Shown piece after piece: positions 30,027 to 40,195 of a stretch of 45,000 nt of DNA. The position numbers and the translations under genes are program-made. The notes beneath the pieces are model-generated. The model searched no databases, was not told the origin of the DNA, and saw only the letters and a list, made by a program, of their open reading frames with translations. Source of the DNA: Prorocentrum cordatum (lineage: Eukaryota; Sar; Dinophyceae; Prorocentrales; Prorocentraceae); the NCBI GenBank assembly GCA_963575745.1, contig CAUYUJ010017967.1, positions 1 to 45,000 of the forward strand. Direction: 5' to 3'. How positions within the stretch are numbered: position 1 is the stretch's first letter; each line of letters opens with the position of its first letter.

Positions 30027-30593
30027 GTGCTATGCCAGGATGAGGTCGGAAAGGCAGCGGCGGTGAACAGGCGAGATCATACTGTTAGAGAAGGCAGGAG
30101 CAAGACAGTGGCGGCGACGAACCAGCTGGCGAGCACGAGCGTGCAGGAGACAAAAGAAAAAGCCAGGGCAGTACGATTCACATGCGCTCGTGCGATGGCA
30201 TTCAGAGTGCGCGAGCTCAACACTGATGACAACGCTACGGAGCTCCTCAAGTGTGTTCCACTCAAGCATGTGCTGCAAGAGTCTCTTGAGAGGATCCCCG
30301 AGGAAGCAACGGTATCAGATGGGAGATGGAATTCACAAAGTGTGGACAAACAAGCTAATGCTGAATGGCATCGCGTGAGTTGGCCTGGGGCCGAATCGAC
30401 ATGTCCCAAGCGGCTGACGATACCTCGCCGTGGCAGCCCACCCATTACAGACTGTTTTCAATATGTTGGCAAGAACGAAGCACGGCATCTGGGCAGAGAT
30501 CCTCTGCAAGCGAATGCACAAAAACAGTGGGGTCCTATCGATCGGTGGTCCGATTACGCATCATTTTTATCATACTCGAATGGGGATAGCTAG
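30027..30593 (+). CDS. Possible hypothetical protein, 188 codons
   Basis: An open frame in DNA of roughly balanced composition, where long stop-free runs are less trivial than elsewhere in this window. The product is mixed, for example RELNTDDNATELLKCVPLKH, with no low complexity and no motif I recognise. There is no spliced leader, intron signal or homologue to confirm it, and overlapping antisense frames are also open. It could be one exon or chance. Confidence 0.3.
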   Translation: MLCQDEVGKAAAVNRRDHTVREGRSKTVAATNQLASTSVQETKEKARAVRFTCARAMAFRVRELNTDDNATELLKCVPLKHVLQESLERIPEEATVSDGRWNSQSVDKQANAEWHRVSWPGAESTCPKRLTIPRRGSPPITDCFQYVGKNEARHLGRDPLQANAQKQWGPIDRWSDYASFLSYSNGDS

Positions 30594-31039
30594 CAACAGC
30601 ATTTTGAACTCCACAATATACACATACAATGCGCCAGCACTTTCTTCTAGAAGTCCTTACACCTCGGACCATTCGTTTTAGGTAAATTTGGAAAATCCGC
30701 CCAAGGCGCCAAACAAAACGATATTGAACAGCATATACATACTTAACGGCGCTGGTCGCCTGAATGGGGACGCCGATATCCTTCAGGTGGTAAAAGGAGG
30801 TCAGGGTGCAAAGCGAACCTCGGCCAGCCAATCAATGCTTGTAGCCCTTCACGTTGGCACCGCGTGAGTTGTGCCGCGGTTTGAAGAGAACAAAAAAAAA
30901 CGCCACATATGTGAACACACGCGTGGCCTGCGAGCTGTAGCTGTACATCGCCTGAGTGCATCTAACCGCCAAGCTCCGACTGAAATTGATGCGAAGCCCA
31001 AATTTCTACAGCGGCATCCCCCATGAATCGCGAGAGCCG
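30594..31039. other. No gene recognised
   Basis: Balanced-composition DNA. A 190-codon minus frame at 30849-31418 overlaps the next feature in another frame, and its Cys/His/Trp-rich product is not convincing. Confidence 0.4.
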
Positions 31040-31396
31040 CTAGGGGCCTATACTGATGCCAAGGTAAGTGCCAGCGCCCACGAAAACAAGATTGGTTGAA
31101 TTCGTGCCAGCAACAGATAAACGCGCCAGAATCTCTTCCCGCGACCTCGGCTTGTGAACAATGATCCGGTTCTTCAGCGTGTTGATCCAAAGACTGGTGG
31201 CATATCCACACGGCGCCAGCAATCTGAACAAAGTCGAAATCTGCGATACATACGTATCTCCCGACACAAAAACCACAATATGTGCGAAACATATGACAAA
31301 CGAGAGCGGGCGAAGAAAACCACAACGTATGCACCGCACGATCGGATCCTGACCCAGAACGAATATCGAACATGACATCGGACGGCCCTGTTTCAT
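31040..31396 (-). CDS. Possible membrane-protein fragment, 118 codons
   Basis: The minus frame has protein-like composition with one clear hydrophobic stretch (FVICFAHIVVFVSG, near 31300) and a polar part KPRSREEILARLSVAG before VFVGAGTYLGISIG and a stop. No family is recognised. It may be an exon of a larger gene; both flanks are ordinary intergenic DNA. Confidence 0.28.
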   Translation of the reverse strand: MKQGRPMSCSIFVLGQDPIVRCIRCGFLRPLSFVICFAHIVVFVSGDTYVSQISTLFRLLAPCGYATSLWINTLKNRIIVHKPRSREEILARLSVAGTNSTNLVFVGAGTYLGISIGP

Positions 31397-31437
31397 CCCC
31401 GAGAGGACCAGGAAACATGCGGGTGATGCTGCGGCAC

Positions 31438-31735
31438 CTCAGGAGGAAGGGGAGGGAGGAGGGAGGAGCAGGAGGAGGAGGAGGACGACGACGAGGACAA
31501 GGGAGGACGAGGAGGAGGGGGAGGGAGGAGAGGGAGGAAGAGGAAGGAGGACGGAAGACGGGGAGGAGAAGGGAGGGGGAGGGAGGAGGAGGGAGGAGGA
31601 GGATGAGGGAGAAGGAAAATGAGGGGGAGGAGGAGCAGGAGGCGGAAGAAGGAGGAGGAGGAGGAGGAGGAGGGAGGAAGAGAGGGAGGATGAGGAGGAG
31701 GGGGGGGAGGAGGAAGAGGAATACAAGGACATCCG
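31438..31735 (+). repeat. (GGA)n polypurine tract
   Basis: About 300 bp of GGAGGA/GGGAGG units on the plus strand. Confidence 0.95.
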
Positions 31736-32390
31736 CGTAAGAGGGTCGAGTGTTAGAGCACCTACTCAGGCGATCTACGCGCTATTGCCGAAATCACATG
31801 CGTCTTGTTGTGCTGCAGCCCTGTCTTCTCACTAGGGCCGGCACGGGGCATGCCCCGTAGCTCGAGGACCGAGCTCCGAAGTGGCCCCGTAGGAAAGGCT
31901 CGCTACCTTACATCACGAGTCCCTTCGGGTCAAGACGGGGGGAGCGGCCGCTGGCCCTTCCGCGTGCCCTAGGGGAGGGGGCGCGCGGGCTTAGCAGGGC
32001 GCCCGAGCCAAGGGGGGGGAGGAGACGACGACGCGACCTCAAAAGGAGGCGAGGGGTGAGAGACGGAAGGCCCGAGACCCAAACTATTGGTGGGGGGGCT
32101 GCTACGTCTATAGGTTTAAGTCCGTGCCCCCCTCTCCCAGTCAGCTCACTTCTCGGTCGTTCCGAGAGGTGCTCCATCTATTGTCACATCTGTGCTCTGG
32201 TACCTCGTCGAAGTAGCCCAAAGTTCCCCCTCGGAGTGTACGAGATAGAGCATACTGGAAGTCACGGTCATAGGTAGGGCCAATGAGGAGCACACTGGTG
32301 GGCTTCTTGATGGTCGCTTTTGTCTTCTCCCACATCCTGCGATGGCGATGCAGGCGCACTGTTGTGCCCATGTTGTCTGTCATGAATTGC
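31736..32390. other. No gene called; 16-bp palindrome at 31843-31858
   Basis: ACGGGGCATGCCCCGT is a perfect palindrome. A minus frame at 32141-32500 is somewhat protein-like (for example KKPTSVLLIGPTYDRD) and lies downstream of the frameshifted gene at 32597-33427, so it could be another exon of it. The evidence is too weak to annotate separately. Confidence 0.4.
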
Positions 32391-32497
32391 ACTCCGAGAA
32401 ACCTCGCTAATGCTCCTCCTGGCTGTCTGTGGGCACGGCCAGCTCGCACCTTGCCTAGATGATTACTCCGAAAGTCCTCGCTAATGCTTCCTCTTGG
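32391..32497. repeat. Direct repeat pair, 75 bp apart
   Basis: ACTCCGAGAAACCTCGCTAA at 32391 and ACTCCGAAAGTCCTCGCTAA at 32466 are each followed by TGCTYCTCYTGG. They mark a small local tandem duplication. Confidence 0.75.
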
Positions 32498-32596
32498 CAA
32501 GTCAGCAGGCTCCAGCGGGTGCGCTCACTGGTGGCCGCTCGAGCTGGCCGCCGTCGTCTCCTCCGACTTGGGGTAGCCGAACTTTTCCGCGCAGAT

Positions 32597-33427
32597 CTAG
32601 GTGCCATCCAACATGGTCTGGGCGCTGTGTTTTAGCTTCTGGCGTTCCTTCAATATCTCCAGTTCCTCTGGGTACATGTTGCCCTCCTTCTTCATCTCCT
32701 TGATGGCAATCTTCACTACTTTGTGGAGGTTATCTTCGACGTTCTTCGCAATCTTCAGCGCCGGCTCGCACCAGCTCTGTACAGTGAAGGCCCTTTTCCC
32801 TGACCTCTCCCACTGGTCCACTGGGTACCTTGCGATGAGGTCGCAGCCTTCGATATTGTGCGTCATTGGGAAAGGCAGTGGGGGGCACGTCGAATAGCTC
32901 TTCTGGGATCATCTTCTTCGCAGTGGCACTCCTTGACGACGTCGCCGAATTGCTGCGGAAGGCTTTCCGCAATGAGCGCTTGCCACGCGGTCCCCACCTT
33001 GAGCTCCACCACCATCGACGGCCCGCTGTTGAACGGGAAAAACTTGCACCCGCAACCGATATTTGGCCATTTTTCGCAGTCTGCCCGAAACGTTGTCTTC
33101 ATCTTGTTCGCCCTGACCTCCAAGATCATGTCGTTTGGGTGACTCTCCTGCGCCTTCAACAGCTGCAACCAGTCCACCTTGCACCAGAACTGCCACTTGT
33201 CGCTCCTCGAATTGGGACTGGGGCCTCTCCACCACAGCTTGTTCAGGAAAAACGAGCCCGCACGAGCAAGCTCCTCCCGTCTTATCGTCCCATCCTGTGC
33301 CCCTCCTGCATACGTTGAACAACTGCATGTTGTCGCTCCACTTGTCCACGAAGTCCAGCGCCTTGAGATACTCTGGCTGCTTCTCACCCTTGTCCTCCGC
33401 CGTCTTGTAGTCACCCATATCATGCAT
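32597..33427 (-). pseudogene. Hypothetical protein of ~275 aa, broken by about three frameshifts
   Basis: Protein-like sequence runs through successive frames on the minus strand. From an ATG at 33427 it reads GDYKTAEDKGEKQPEYLKAL; a second frame takes over near 33290 with SFFLNKLWWRG, DKWQFWCKVDWLQLLKA and CGCKFFPFNSG; a third near 32910 has MIPEELFDVPPTAFP; and the last reads EGCDLIARYPVDQWERSGKR to a Lys/Glu-rich helical end and stop at 32597. The joins are at the same point of the protein in both frames, which indicates single-base indels rather than introns. I do not recognise the family. It is either a decayed gene or an intact one with assembly indels. Confidence 0.55.
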
Positions 33428-33447
33428 CTCTCTCTGCCTCTGTCTAT

Positions 33448-33600
33448 TTTTGTTTCTCTCTCTCTCTCTCTCTCTTTCTCGTTCTCTGTCTTTGTAGGAA
33501 GAGGAAGAGGAGGAGGATGAGGAGGAGGAGGAGGAGGAGGAGGAGGAGGAGGAGGAGGACGAGGAGGAAAAGGGAGGGAGGGGGGGAGGGAGAAAGGAGG
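33448..33600 (+). repeat. (TC)n followed by (GGA)n
   Basis: A CTCTCTCTC run at 33452-33480 is followed, after GTTCTCTGTCTTTGTAGG, by about 100 bp of GGA triplets. The pyrimidine-then-purine order again allows hairpin pairing. Confidence 0.9.
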
Positions 33601-34270
33601 GGAAGGAACACGCGGAGCAGGTCCCTTCCTGGGTTCCGCCCAAACCTCCTCCTGGAGCCGCGCCCGGCCGTGGCGGCGAGACCTTCCGGAGACGCCCAAC
33701 GATGCCCCCGAAGCGAAGACGTCCGCGGTACGGTCGGACCTGGAACGGAAGCCACAAACTTGCCATCGCTCGGAAGTCCACTCCCCGTGCACAGTTCTGT
33801 TTTGTGCCTGCTTTCTTTGCCAGGTGACCCAGGATGCTCCTCGATGGTCCCCGCCGCGGAAAAATACACACGTCTGGACGATGCCAAGCGAAAAGCCTCG
33901 CAGAGGACCTTCGGCCCTCTGAGAGAAGTTCCGCTGCACCGCCCTCTGAGCAGGCCTCCTCCCTCGATGATCATCGTCCTCTGGCTGTCGAGGCATTCGG
34001 TCGGACCGAGGCCAGAAGAACCCGCCCTCAAGAACATGATACCCTTCGTCGGCCAAAACCAGCAGAACATCCAAGGGTCCCCCCCAGGATGTACAGCGAA
34101 CACAGGGACATGCAAGAAGCACGAAGAGCACTTGGGTACCCTCCCCGAACCGACCTCGATCGTATACATCGGTCCGCTGTAAGGCAGGCTCGTGCCAAAA
34201 AAGACTGCCGCCACAATCGCGCCGTGCCGCGGTCGCCGCCGCGTCGACGCGGCTCGAACCTGCCACCCGC
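33601..34270. other. Long open frames, no gene called
   Basis: All of one minus frame (part of a 563-codon run to 34554) and several plus frames are open. The minus frame is in phase with the middle segment of the 32597-33427 pseudogene, but it passes through the (GGA)n and poly-Pro and has no domain. High GC explains the openness. Confidence 0.35.
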
Positions 34271-34365
34271 CGTGCCGCCGTCGCCGTCTTCGTCGTCGCC
34301 GTCGTCGTCGTCGCCGTCGTCGCTGTCGTCGTCGCTGTCGCCGCCGTCGTCGTCGGCCCGAAGCA
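34271..34365 (+). repeat. (GTC)n / (CGC)n trinucleotide tract
   Basis: CGTCGTCGTCGCCGTCG units. It encodes poly-Ser or poly-Thr frames, depending on strand. Confidence 0.9.
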
Positions 34366-34559
34366 GGGGCGAGCCTCTTTCGAAGACGGCTCGGGCAAGT
34401 GACATGCGGCCGGCCGTATCCAACATGCGGGCTGAAGGAGCCCGCCAGTCACATCAGCACACGGCAGTTGCGCGCGAGGAGCCGGGAAGAAGAGCAGGGA
34501 CAGGGACGCCACCTCCCCTGGCGAGAGGTGGGGGAGGATGGGACTGGATGTCATGGACC

Positions 34560-34655
34560 CTTCTGGGGCAGCCGAGGCCTCCTGGGGCCTTCGGAGGCCT
34601 CCGGGGAACTCTGGGGGCCTCCATGGACCTCTTGGGGTCTCCGAAGGTAACTACG
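34560..34655 (-). repeat. CCAAGA-type short repeat on the minus strand
   Basis: GGGGCCTTCGGAGGCCTCC and CTTGGGGTCTCC are minus-strand versions of the CCAAGAGGCC units found elsewhere. Confidence 0.7.
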
Positions 34656-35040
34656 GAGAGCGGGCGGAGTAGGGAGCGGAACGGAGGGGGACACATACAG
34701 TCAACCGGTATAATGACGATGTGCGATAAGGGTGCAAGGGCGTTGGACGCCCATTTCGAAGCTTTTCGAGCGGGGCGCGGCCGGCGAAAGCGGCGAAGGA
34801 TGGACCGAGGAGGCAAGGATGCAAGGGTACCCTTATGAAGGTTGCCCATCCTTTCTATGCGGGTTGACTGTAGGGGGAAAGGGAAAGCAATGTGCGCTCG
34901 CGCCACATCCTACATCTTATCCCTCCCTCCCATCCCTTCCCATTGTGCTGATTTGTTCTCTATCTGCGGACGCGTGCCATGGCCGACCTGGAACTCCCCC
35001 CAAAAAACCTTCGTGTTATGCGCAATCGGACTAGGGGAGG
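34656..35040. other. No gene recognised
   Basis: Mixed sequence with no coding or repeat signal noticed. Confidence 0.5.
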
Positions 35041-35222
35041 CTGCGTACATAGGAGGAAGAGGAGGCGGCGGGTGAACAGGAGGATCGGCAGGAAGAAACG
35101 GAAGAGGAAACGGAGGAGGATGCGGAAGGGGGAGGACGAGGACGAACAGCAGCAGCAGGAGATGGAGTGGAAGGAACGGGAGGAGCAGGAGGACCAGAGG
35201 AAGGCGGAGGACGGAAAATGAG
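35041..35222 (+). repeat. Purine-rich GGA/GAAGAGG tract
   Basis: Degenerate GGAAGAGGA, GGAGGAC and CAGCAGCAGG units. Confidence 0.8.
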
Positions 35223-36088
35223 GAGGCCACGCCGATGGAAAGGACTCGGATGCTAAAAAGTGACCCGGGCTGGGCGAGAACGCCATGTTGAACGACAGGA
35301 GAAAAGCGCTGACCCGAAAAGAAGGCCCACGGTGCAGCGGGAGCACCATTTTGAAACACCGAAGCAATCGGACTACAACAGCCATAAGAAATAGCACCTT
35401 TTTGTTTAATCGAATCTGGTGTAAAACACGACACGCGGGGAGAATTGGCTATCTGGGCGGCGTCAGGGGAGAGGATGACACTATAATTCATGGTTTGCAG
35501 TTGTAAGGGGGAAGCCGGAGGGGAGGGATGGAGAGAGGGAGCGTGACATGAAAGGCAGTAGGGAGGACAGGGAATCAGGGAATGGTGGAGAGATGAGGGA
35601 GGAGGAGGGGAGGGGGAATGAGGGAACGAGGAAAGGAAGGGAGGAACTCACAATTGTCAATTCCATGCTCGCGCAACCATCCCACCCCCCGCCCATCCGC
35701 AACTTGTCATGCAAAACGCGAACGGCGGCGATTGCCATGGGTGCTTGGCGTTGGCTGGTGCATCTCTGCGGCCGCGCCAGTCCGCGACCGACGCGGCCGC
35801 GGTGGCGCTGACCGCTGGGCACATCCCAACGGGCACTCCAGTGCGAATCGGCGACTTGGGCGGGCGCGGTATCATGGCAATGTCGACAGAAGTAGACACG
35901 ATGATGATCGTAGCGATGCTGGTGGCGGCGTTGACGACGACGACGGCACGGCCAGTGACGGCGCCGATGCTAATCACGCCGGCGACGATGACGGCGTCTT
36001 CGCGTCGGCGATGAGGTTTTGGATGGAGTTCAACATGCGCGCGCGGCCGACGCTCGAGAGTGGCCCACCTGTTATTATTTGACACGGA
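35223..36088. other. No gene recognised; purine-rich at 35570-35645 and GATGATG/GACGACG triplets at 35895-35990
   Basis: Open frames are coloured by these simple repeats. No motif was found. Confidence 0.5.
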
Positions 36089-36192
36089 TCGTGCCCACTC
36101 CAGCACGCGCGCAAAGGCGTTCGAATGATTTCGGCATGCGGCGCGAGAGGTCCGTTTGGCAGAATGCCATGAACATGTTGAACAACCGATGG
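36089..36192 (+). repeat. CG-rich core module, copy 1
   Basis: CAGCACGCGCGCAAAGGCG, ATTTCGGCATGCGGCGCGAG and CATGAACATGTTGAACAACC align with 42822-42915 and more loosely with 43490-43625. It lies ahead of the leader and satellite at 36361-37310. Confidence 0.7.
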
Positions 36193-36360
36193 TCTCCTTA
36201 ACAACTCGTAAGAGCGCGAGCGCAGGTTTTCTTGTAAACTGGTGCTACGGCGCCATCTGCTTTTACATAGTGTCGCGACCCTCGGTTTTCAAATCCGTAC
36301 GCAATCAGAAATTTGCTCCCAACCATTATGTGGTGTTGGGTCCTCGTTTTGAAAAGACGG
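36193..36360. other. Spacer between core and leader
   Basis: AT-richer sequence. It includes a TTTTGAAAAGACGG segment that has a loose counterpart ahead of the leader at 43447-43470. Confidence 0.45.
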
Positions 36361-36456
36361 CGCCCCGCGTTCTCCTCCTCTCTTCTCTCTCCATCCCCTC
36401 CCCCTCCTCCCTTCTCCCGTCATCCCCCTCACTTTCGGCACATCCCTCGCACGTTT
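36361..36456 (+). repeat. Pyrimidine leader module, copy 1
   Basis: Starts CGCCCCGCGTTCTCC, continues as CTCTCC/CCCTCC-rich DNA and ends TCGGCACATCCCTCGCACG just before the first satellite unit. Equivalent leaders lie at 43373-43447 (opposite strand) and 29389-29455. Confidence 0.8.
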
Positions 36457-37310
36457 CGTGGCCCCATAGGGAGCTCCACCGAAGGCCCTAGTGGGTGTTC
36501 CCGCATCCGGTCCCCCCACCCAGTGCAGCGCGCCGTGGCCCCATGGGGAGCTCAACCGAAGGCCCTAGTGGGTGTGCCCGCATGCAGTCCCCCCACCCAG
36601 TACAACGATTCGTGGCCCCACAGGGAGCTCCACCGAAGGCCCCAGTGGGGGTGCCCGCACGCGGTCCCCCCACCCAGTACAGAGTTTCGTGGCACCATAG
36701 AGAGTCCACCGAAAGCCCGAGCGAGGGTGCCCGCATGCGGCCCCCCCCCCCACCCAGTGCAGCGGTTCGTGGCCCCATGGTAGATCCACCGAAGACCCCA
36801 GGGGGGGTGCCCGCAAGCGGTCCCCCCACCCAGTTCAGCGCTTCGTGGCCCCATAGGAAGCTCCACCAAAGGACCCCTGTGAGGATGCCTGCATACGGCC
36901 CACCCACCCAGTGTAACGCTTCGTGGCCCCATTTGGAGCTCCACCGAAGGCCCCAGTGGGGGTGTCCGCATGCGGTCCCCCCACCCAGCACAGCGCTTCG
37001 TGGCCCCAAAGGGGGTTCCGCCGAAGGCCCCAGTGGGGGTGCCCCGCGTGCGGCCCCCCCAACAAGTGCAGCGCTTCGTGGCCCCATTGGGAGCTCCACC
37101 GAAGGCCTCAGTGGGGGTGCCCGCACGCGGTCCCCCCACCCAGAACAAAGCTGCGTGGCCACACAAGGGGGCTCCACCGAAGGCCCCTGTGGAGGTGCCC
37201 GCATGTGCCCCCCCCCCCCCAACACAGCGCTTCGTGGCCCCATAGGGGGCTCCACCAAAGGCCCCAGTGCTACCGCCCGCATGCGTCCCCCCACCCAGTA
37301 CAACGCTTCG
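36457..37310 (+). repeat. 77-bp satellite array, 11 units
   Basis: Units carry TTCGTGGCCCCATAGGGAGC, TCCACCGAAGGCCCCAGTGG, GGTGCCCGCATGCGGTCC and CCCCACCCAGTACAGCGC. Starts are near 36457, 36533, 36610, 36687, 36767, 36843, 36920, 36997, 37074, 37153 and 37229. The period is not a multiple of three, so the many ~70-340-aa frames here are artefacts. Confidence 0.96.
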
Positions 37311-37605
37311 CTGTGCTGGCGAGGAGTAGTTGGGAAGCCGCAAGCGGGCGAGCCGCCAAAAACGCGAAAACGGGAAAATCCGTAAAGTCGTAAACCGGAC
37401 GGTTTTCGAGTAAAGTAGCGTTTTTCCCGCGATGGCCGATGTGCGCGAAAACGGGTAAACCCGTAAAATCGTAAACCGGACGGTTTTCGCGTAAAGTAGC
37501 GTTTTCCCCGCACTGGCCGATTTGCACGGAAACGGCCCCAGCGTTAAACGCGTAACGAGCCACGCGCTGGTTTACGACTTTGCGAATTTACGCGATTACC
37601 GAGCG
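37311..37605 (+). repeat. Junction motif and GTAAA-rich tail module
   Basis: The satellite ends in GCTGGCGAGGAGTAGTTG (37316-37333). It is followed by ACGCGAAAACGGGAAAATCC and then two ~81-bp units sharing GTAAACCGGACGGTTTTCG and GTAAAGTAGCGTTTT. The same junction, reverse-complemented, lies at 42475-42492 next to a similar tail. Confidence 0.85.
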
Positions 37606-37619
37606 GGCGGTGGCCAGGG

Positions 37620-37790
37620 CCGCGGAGGAAAGGAGGAGGAGGAGGAGGGGGAGGAGGAGGAGGAGGACGAGGCTGGAGGAGGAGGGGGAGGAGGAGGAGG
37701 AGGAGGAGGAGGAGGAGGAGGAGGAGGAGGAGAAGGAGGAAAACGAGGCTGGAGGAGGAGGAGGAGGAGGAGGAAGGTGGAGGACGACGA
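37620..37790 (+). repeat. (GGA)n polypurine tract
   Basis: GGAGGAGGA with GAC and GCT interruptions, directly after the GTAAA tail. Confidence 0.95.
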
Positions 37791-38074
37791 GGAGGCCTCT
37801 GGGTCTGTCTCGGAGCCATATTCGGGGCGCTCTTTCGGCGATTCGGGGCCGTCTTGGCCCGTCTAAGGAGCCTTTCGGGACCCACTGGGCCCGTCTTGGC
37901 GCCCACTGAGGACACGCCCGCTCCGTGCCCAAAGGCACGGTGGCGGATAATTCAAAGACGAACCGTTGCCTTCGGCCGTTCCCTTCCTCGTCCTGCCTGC
38001 GCCCGAGGACATCATTATCCTCGTCCTGCTCCTGCCCGCGTTCATCATTATCTTTTGCCCTCCGTCGTCAGCGG
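37791..38074. other. No gene recognised
   Basis: Contains two similar CATCATTATCCTCG / CATCATTATCTTTTG segments near 38011 and 38043, and some CCGTCTTGGCCC sequence of the CCAAGA type on the minus strand near 37850-37910. Confidence 0.5.
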
Positions 38075-38400
38075 AGGAGGAAGAGGGACGGGAGGTGTGC
38101 AGGGGGAGGTGGAGGGGTAGGAGGAGGGGGAAGGAGTAAGGGGAGGAGGAAGAGGATGATGGGGAGTAAAGGGGGGGAAAGGTTGAGGGGTGGTAGGATG
38201 AGTGATGATGAGGAGGAGGGGGGGGGGCATGAAGAGGGGGGAGGGGGGGGGAAGGAGGAGGAGGAGGGGAGGAGGACGAGGCGGGAAGGAGAGGAGGAGG
38301 AGAGCGAGGAGGGGGAGGAGGAGGAGGCGGGGGGAGGAGGAGGAGGGGGAGGACGACGAGGAGGAGGGGGAGGAGGAGGGTGGAGGGCGACGAGGAAGAG
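38075..38400 (+). repeat. (GGA)n polypurine tract
   Basis: GGAGGAGG with GGGG runs and occasional GACGAGG. Confidence 0.95.
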
Positions 38401-39095
38401 GGAGGATCATTTCTCCAGGCGCGGCCCGGCAACCCAGGTCCCACGAACTTGACGATGTTCGGGGGGCCTCGTGTGCCGGCCGTGCCTGACGAAATTCTCC
38501 GGGGGGCGCTGCGTTCGCTCAGCGCCAGCTTGGCGTCAACGCCTGGAGGGGTAGGAGGAGAAGGAGTAGCAAGAGGAGGAGGCGGAGGAGGAGGAGGAGG
38601 AGGAGGGGGGAAGGAGGAGGAGGAGGAGGAGGAGGAGGAGGACGAGGAGGACGAGGAGAGGGAAGGAGGAGGAGGAGGAGAACTTGACGATGAGGAGGCC
38701 GTGCCTGACGAAATTCTCCGGGGAGGCGCTGCGTTCGCTCAGCGCCAGCTTGGCGTCAAACGCCTGGAGGGGGGTAGGGGAGAAGGAGTAGCAGAGGAGG
38801 AGGCGGAGGAGGAGGAGAAGGAGGAGGAGGGGAAGGATGGAGGAGGAGGAGGGGAGGAGGAGGACGAGGAGGACGAGGAGGACGAGGAGGGGAAGGAGGA
38901 GGAGGAGGAGGAGGAGGAGGAGGAGGAGGAGGACGAGGAGGGGGAGGAGGTGCAGGAGGAGGAGGAGGACGACGACGACGAGAAGGAGGAGGAGGAGGAG
39001 GGAGGAGGAGGAGGAGGAGGAGGAGGAGGGTGGAGGGCGACGAGGAAGAGGGAGGATAATTTCTCCAGGCGCGGCCGGGCAACCTAGGTCCCCAA
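38377..39095 (+). repeat. Nested duplication of two modules separated by (GGA)n
   Basis: Module A (GGAGGGCGACGAGGAAGAGG, ATTTCTCCAGGCGCGGCC, CAACCYAGGTCCC) occurs at 38379-38443 and 39030-39094. Module B (GCCTGACGAAATTCTCCGGGG, GCGCTGCGTTCGCTCAGCGC, CAGCTTGGCGTCAA) occurs at 38485-38556 and 38702-38765. Long GGA tracts fill the spaces at 38570-38680 and 38790-39030. Confidence 0.88.
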
Positions 39096-39425
39096 GAGAC
39101 GGCCCAAGAGGCGCCCAAGACGGCCCAAGAGAGCCCCAAGATGGCCCCAAGAGGGGACCAAGAGGGGGACCACGAACCAAAAACTCGAGCCTTCCGCCCC
39201 AAGAGGGCACCAGGAGGCCCCGAGAGGCCCCCAAGAGGCCCCAAGATGCCGCCAAGAGGCCCCCAAGAGGCCCCAGGAGGCCCCCAGGAGGCCCAAAAGA
39301 GGCCCCAGAAGGCTTCAAAAATGCCTCCCAAGCGCTCCCGAACGGCTCCTGAAAAAGACCCCAAGAGGCCTCCCCAAAAAAACATCTTGACGACGACCCT
39401 GTTTGGCCCCAAGAGCAACACAAGA
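39085..39425 (+). repeat. CCAAGAGGCC short repeat array
   Basis: CCCAAGAGACGGCCC and related 10-14-bp units over 340 bp. Here the array follows a purine tract instead of preceding a pyrimidine tract. A (TCC)n run lies at 39440-39488. Confidence 0.9.
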
Positions 39426-39568
39426 TGACAACGAGAGGCTTCCTCCTCCGCCCCTTCCTCTTCCTCCTCCTCCTCCTCCTCCTCCTTCCCTATCCGCATC
39501 TTCCTTCTCCTCGGCGGCGCCACAATGGCCCCGAGCCGCTCGCCCACGGCGAAGCAGTAGCGATCATG

Positions 39569-39606
39569 CAGTATGGGCCGGCGGAATGAGTGAAGAGGTT
39601 GAAATG
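39569..39606 (+). repeat. Dispersed module containing GGGCCGGCGGAATGAG, copy 2
   Basis: TATGGGCCGGCGGAATGAG plus TGAAGAGGTTGAA matches the copy at 24563 in sequence and in position after a CCAAGAG array. Confidence 0.8.
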
Positions 39607-40060
39607 TATCATAGCGCTTCGCTACAAGCTCCGACTTGAGATGCAACATGAGCCACAAGATAGCACCACAAATGGGGCGGTCCGGCAGCCGTTTCGCCGA
39701 AAGCTTCCCCACAATCTTGAGGTATCGTGCTCTCGCCTCAACGCCGGCTACATTCCTGGCCCAGACGGCCACGACCCGTCGGAAAATATACACTGAGGCG
39801 CACATGGCCGCGCTCTATGCTTCCGCTGCTGCGATCTTTAAGGGCCGCCCATGGCTTCTTGGGTATTTTTCTCCTTCGGTCCTCGATCCCACCCCGTTTC
39901 GTGCCCCCCCGCTGCCGAGCGCCCGAGAGGGTTGGGGGGTAGCGGAAGGATCGAAGACAGCTGGCTCTCTTTTGGGGTCCCCGCTGGGGCCGCCGGGGCG
40001 GCCGCAGCGGAGGCCTCGTGGGGACTTCCAGGGACCTCCACGCTCCATGTGAGGGGGGGA
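39607..40060. other. No gene recognised
   Basis: Mixed sequence. Open frames on both strands are Ala/Gly/Pro-rich and unconvincing. Confidence 0.45.
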
Positions 40061-40195
40061 TCTGCCGAGCTCACTGCCAGGGGCGCACCTCGCTGCCAGC
40101 AGCGGCGTGCCTCACCGAGCTCACTGCCAGCGGCTAGCACGTCGTCTGCCGAGCTCACTGCCGGCGGCGTGCCTCACTGCCAGCGGCGCGCTCTC
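40061..40195 (+). repeat. ~40-bp degenerate repeat
   Basis: GCCGAGCTCACTGCCAGCGG, GCGTGCCTCACTGCC and similar units occur about three times. Confidence 0.75.

Noticed and set aside
30849-31418. 189-aa minus-strand ORF
   Set aside because: It overlaps a more protein-like frame on the same strand and is rich in Cys, His, Trp and Arg without motifs.
32863-34554. Single 563-codon minus-strand gene
   Set aside because: It includes poly-Thr, poly-Pro and (ER)n microsatellite frames. Only the part near 33290-32930 looks like protein, and that part continues in other frames.
36488-37513. 341-aa and 296-aa proteins with Gly/Trp or Pro repeats
   Set aside because: They are 77-bp satellite frames (3 x 77 = 231 bp); stops are simply absent from the unit.
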